A stretch of DNA of 64,000 nt, taken from assembly GCA_012517475.1 (NCBI GenBank), contig JAAYUV010000003.1:62001-126000 (forward strand). The letters are read 5' to 3'. Shown here piece after piece: positions 62,965 through 64,000 of this stretch (positions are counted from its first letter, which is position 1; each line of letters begins with the position of its first letter). The notes below the pieces were generated by a model, which saw nothing but the letters and a program-made list of their open reading frames with translations, was not told the DNA's origin and ran no database searches. Source of the DNA: Peptococcaceae bacterium. GTDB lineage: Bacteria; Bacillota; Desulfitobacteriia; Desulfitobacteriales; Syntrophobotulaceae. A program made the translations under genes and the position numbers.

Positions 62965-64000
62965 TTATTCCAGCAAGGCCGGGTTCATGCTGATCGGTAC
63001 CCTGGAACCAAAGTTTTCAATTGCTTCCACGTCAGGATCATCTTCTTCCATCCAAGGCGCTAACGTGCGCTGCCCGGCTTCCGAGCCAAGATAAAGCAAA
63101 ACGGTTGAACCCTGTTCTACTTTGGCATCCCCATGAGGAATTTGATCAACGACATTTGACCCCTTGCCTTCCATGATGACTTTAAATCCTGCTTTCTTCA
63201 GCGATGCTTCTGCTTCTGCAGGGGTGTACCCAAGTACCGAAGGAACAACGGCGGCTTTTTTGACCGGCGGGAATTCCACACCGTACATCGGTTTACCGGG
63301 GGCAAGCGGCGCATTCTGGTCGGGTTTTACGCCCAGATATTTTAAGGAGTCAAGCATAACTGACTGGACGATCGGAGCGGCTACAACACCGCCATAGAAA
63401 GGAACACCATCCACAACCGCCAATACTGCCAGACGTGGATTATTGGCAGGGGCAAAAGCGATAAAGGACGCAACATATTCCCCTTGAATATAGCCGCCGT
63501 TTCCAACTTTTTGTGCTGTCCCCGTCTTACCGGCTACCCTGTATCCCGGCAGGAAGCTTCTCCTTCCGGTCCCGTTTGTGACGACCGATTCGAGGATTTC
63601 ACGGGCCAATTTCGCCGTATCTTCGCGAATAACTCTACCCACCGCTTCTTTTTTGAAAGGTACGATCACTTCTCCGGTGGGTGAGGTAATTTCCTGAACA
63701 AGCTGCGGTTTCAGCAGGGTACCTCCGTTTGCCACTGCGGATACTGCAGTAAGCAGCTGGATGGGTGTTACATTGTTGGTCTGTCCGATGGACATGGTAG
63801 CCAGATCCAGAGCAGTTGCCCTTTTCTTATTGGCAAGTATTCCTTTGGCTTCTCCCGACATCTCAATACCGGTTTTTTTGCCGAATCCAAACCCCGTAAG
63901 GTACTTATAAAACCGATCCATACCAAGACGTTGACCCATTTCAATAAAACCGGGGTTACAGGAATTTTCAACAACCTGCACCATGGTCTGGGTTCCATGT
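62965..64000 (-). CDS. spoVD: Class B penicillin-binding protein with PASTA domain, C-terminal part (cut by window end)
   Basis: The last 345 or so residues of a transpeptidase. The SxN motif is in VVENSCNPGFIEMG and the KTG motif in YRVAGKTGTAQKVGNGGYIQ; the Ser-x-x-Lys site lies beyond the window. A PASTA domain follows (VVPSVLGYTPAEAEASLKKA), then an acidic C-terminal tail of about 40 residues. Its place just before murE and the PASTA domain suit SpoVD or PbpB-like FtsI. A 84-base gap separates it from murE. Confidence 0.9.
   Translation of the reverse strand, partial: HGTQTMVQVVENSCNPGFIEMGQRLGMDRFYKYLTGFGFGKKTGIEMSGEAKGILANKKRATALDLATMSIGQTNNVTPIQLLTAVSAVANGGTLLKPQLVQEITSPTGEVIVPFKKEAVGRVIREDTAKLAREILESVVTNGTGRRSFLPGYRVAGKTGTAQKVGNGGYIQGEYVASFIAFAPANNPRLAVLAVVDGVPFYGGVVAAPIVQSVMLDSLKYLGVKPDQNAPLAPGKPMYGVEFPPVKKAAVVPSVLGYTPAEAEASLKKAGFKVIMEGKGSNVVDQIPHGDAKVEQGSTVLLYLGSEAGQRTLAPWMEEDDPDVEAIENFGSRVPISMNPALLE

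Overview
The window looks like the chromosome of a low-to-moderate-GC, endospore-forming anaerobic Firmicute of the Peptococcaceae/Desulfitobacterium-Dehalobacter type. This is an inference from gene content and order: a clostridial dcw cluster ending in ftsZ, spoIIGA-sigE-sigG, a ylm cluster, lspA-rluD-pyrR and a class 1B (pyrD+pyrK) pyrimidine operon. No species marker was seen. Nearly all genes lie on the minus strand, so transcription mostly runs from right to left.

Read in the direction of transcription, the backbone is: (1) spoVD (cut by the window end), murE, murF, mraY, murD, ftsW/spoVE, murG, murB, murA, ftsQ, sbp and ftsZ (64000-50269), which make peptidoglycan precursors and the division ring; (2) an accessory stretch, 50196-40740; (3) spoIIGA, sigE, sigG, ymxH, pgeF, a PhoB/PhoR pair, an HlyD-like adaptor, yggS, sepF, yggT and ylmH (40545-31181); (4) a soluble chemoreceptor, comB, a pyruvate-kinase-like protein, pduL, lspA and rluD (30413-25809), followed by two plus-strand genes (a lipoprotein and VanW); (5) the pyr operon pyrR-pyrB-pyrC-carA-carB-pyrK-pyrD-pyrF (23941-12409), with two PyrR-type attenuators and a good promoter; (6) a PadR regulator and a complete type I restriction-modification locus (11113-997); (7) the start of pyrE at the extreme left.

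Three parts look invaded. pyrE is separated from pyrF by a GGDEF gene, a terminator, the PadR gene, a hydrolase remnant, the restriction locus and an asparaginase remnant. An AlbA_2/GHKL-ATPase gene and a palindromic repeat sit between pyrD and pyrF. The ftsZ-spoIIGA junction carries about 9.5 kb: a broken metallophosphoesterase gene, uppP, a SigY-like sigma operon, a divergent PAP2 phosphatase gene, a GNAT gene split by an IS3-family element, and a transposase remnant.

Two signals stand out. First, six intergenic nested-palindrome elements of about 104-233 bp (13266, 30652, 31006, 45891, 50093 and 58638) share a core and keep their stems by compensatory base changes. I do not recognise the family. 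Second, the ECF-type sigma gene and the divergent PAP2 gene have matching promoter motifs (TGCAACCTAA, a 16-17 base spacer, then CGTGTAAT). With uppP next door this suggests a small undecaprenyl-phosphate or cell-envelope stress module.
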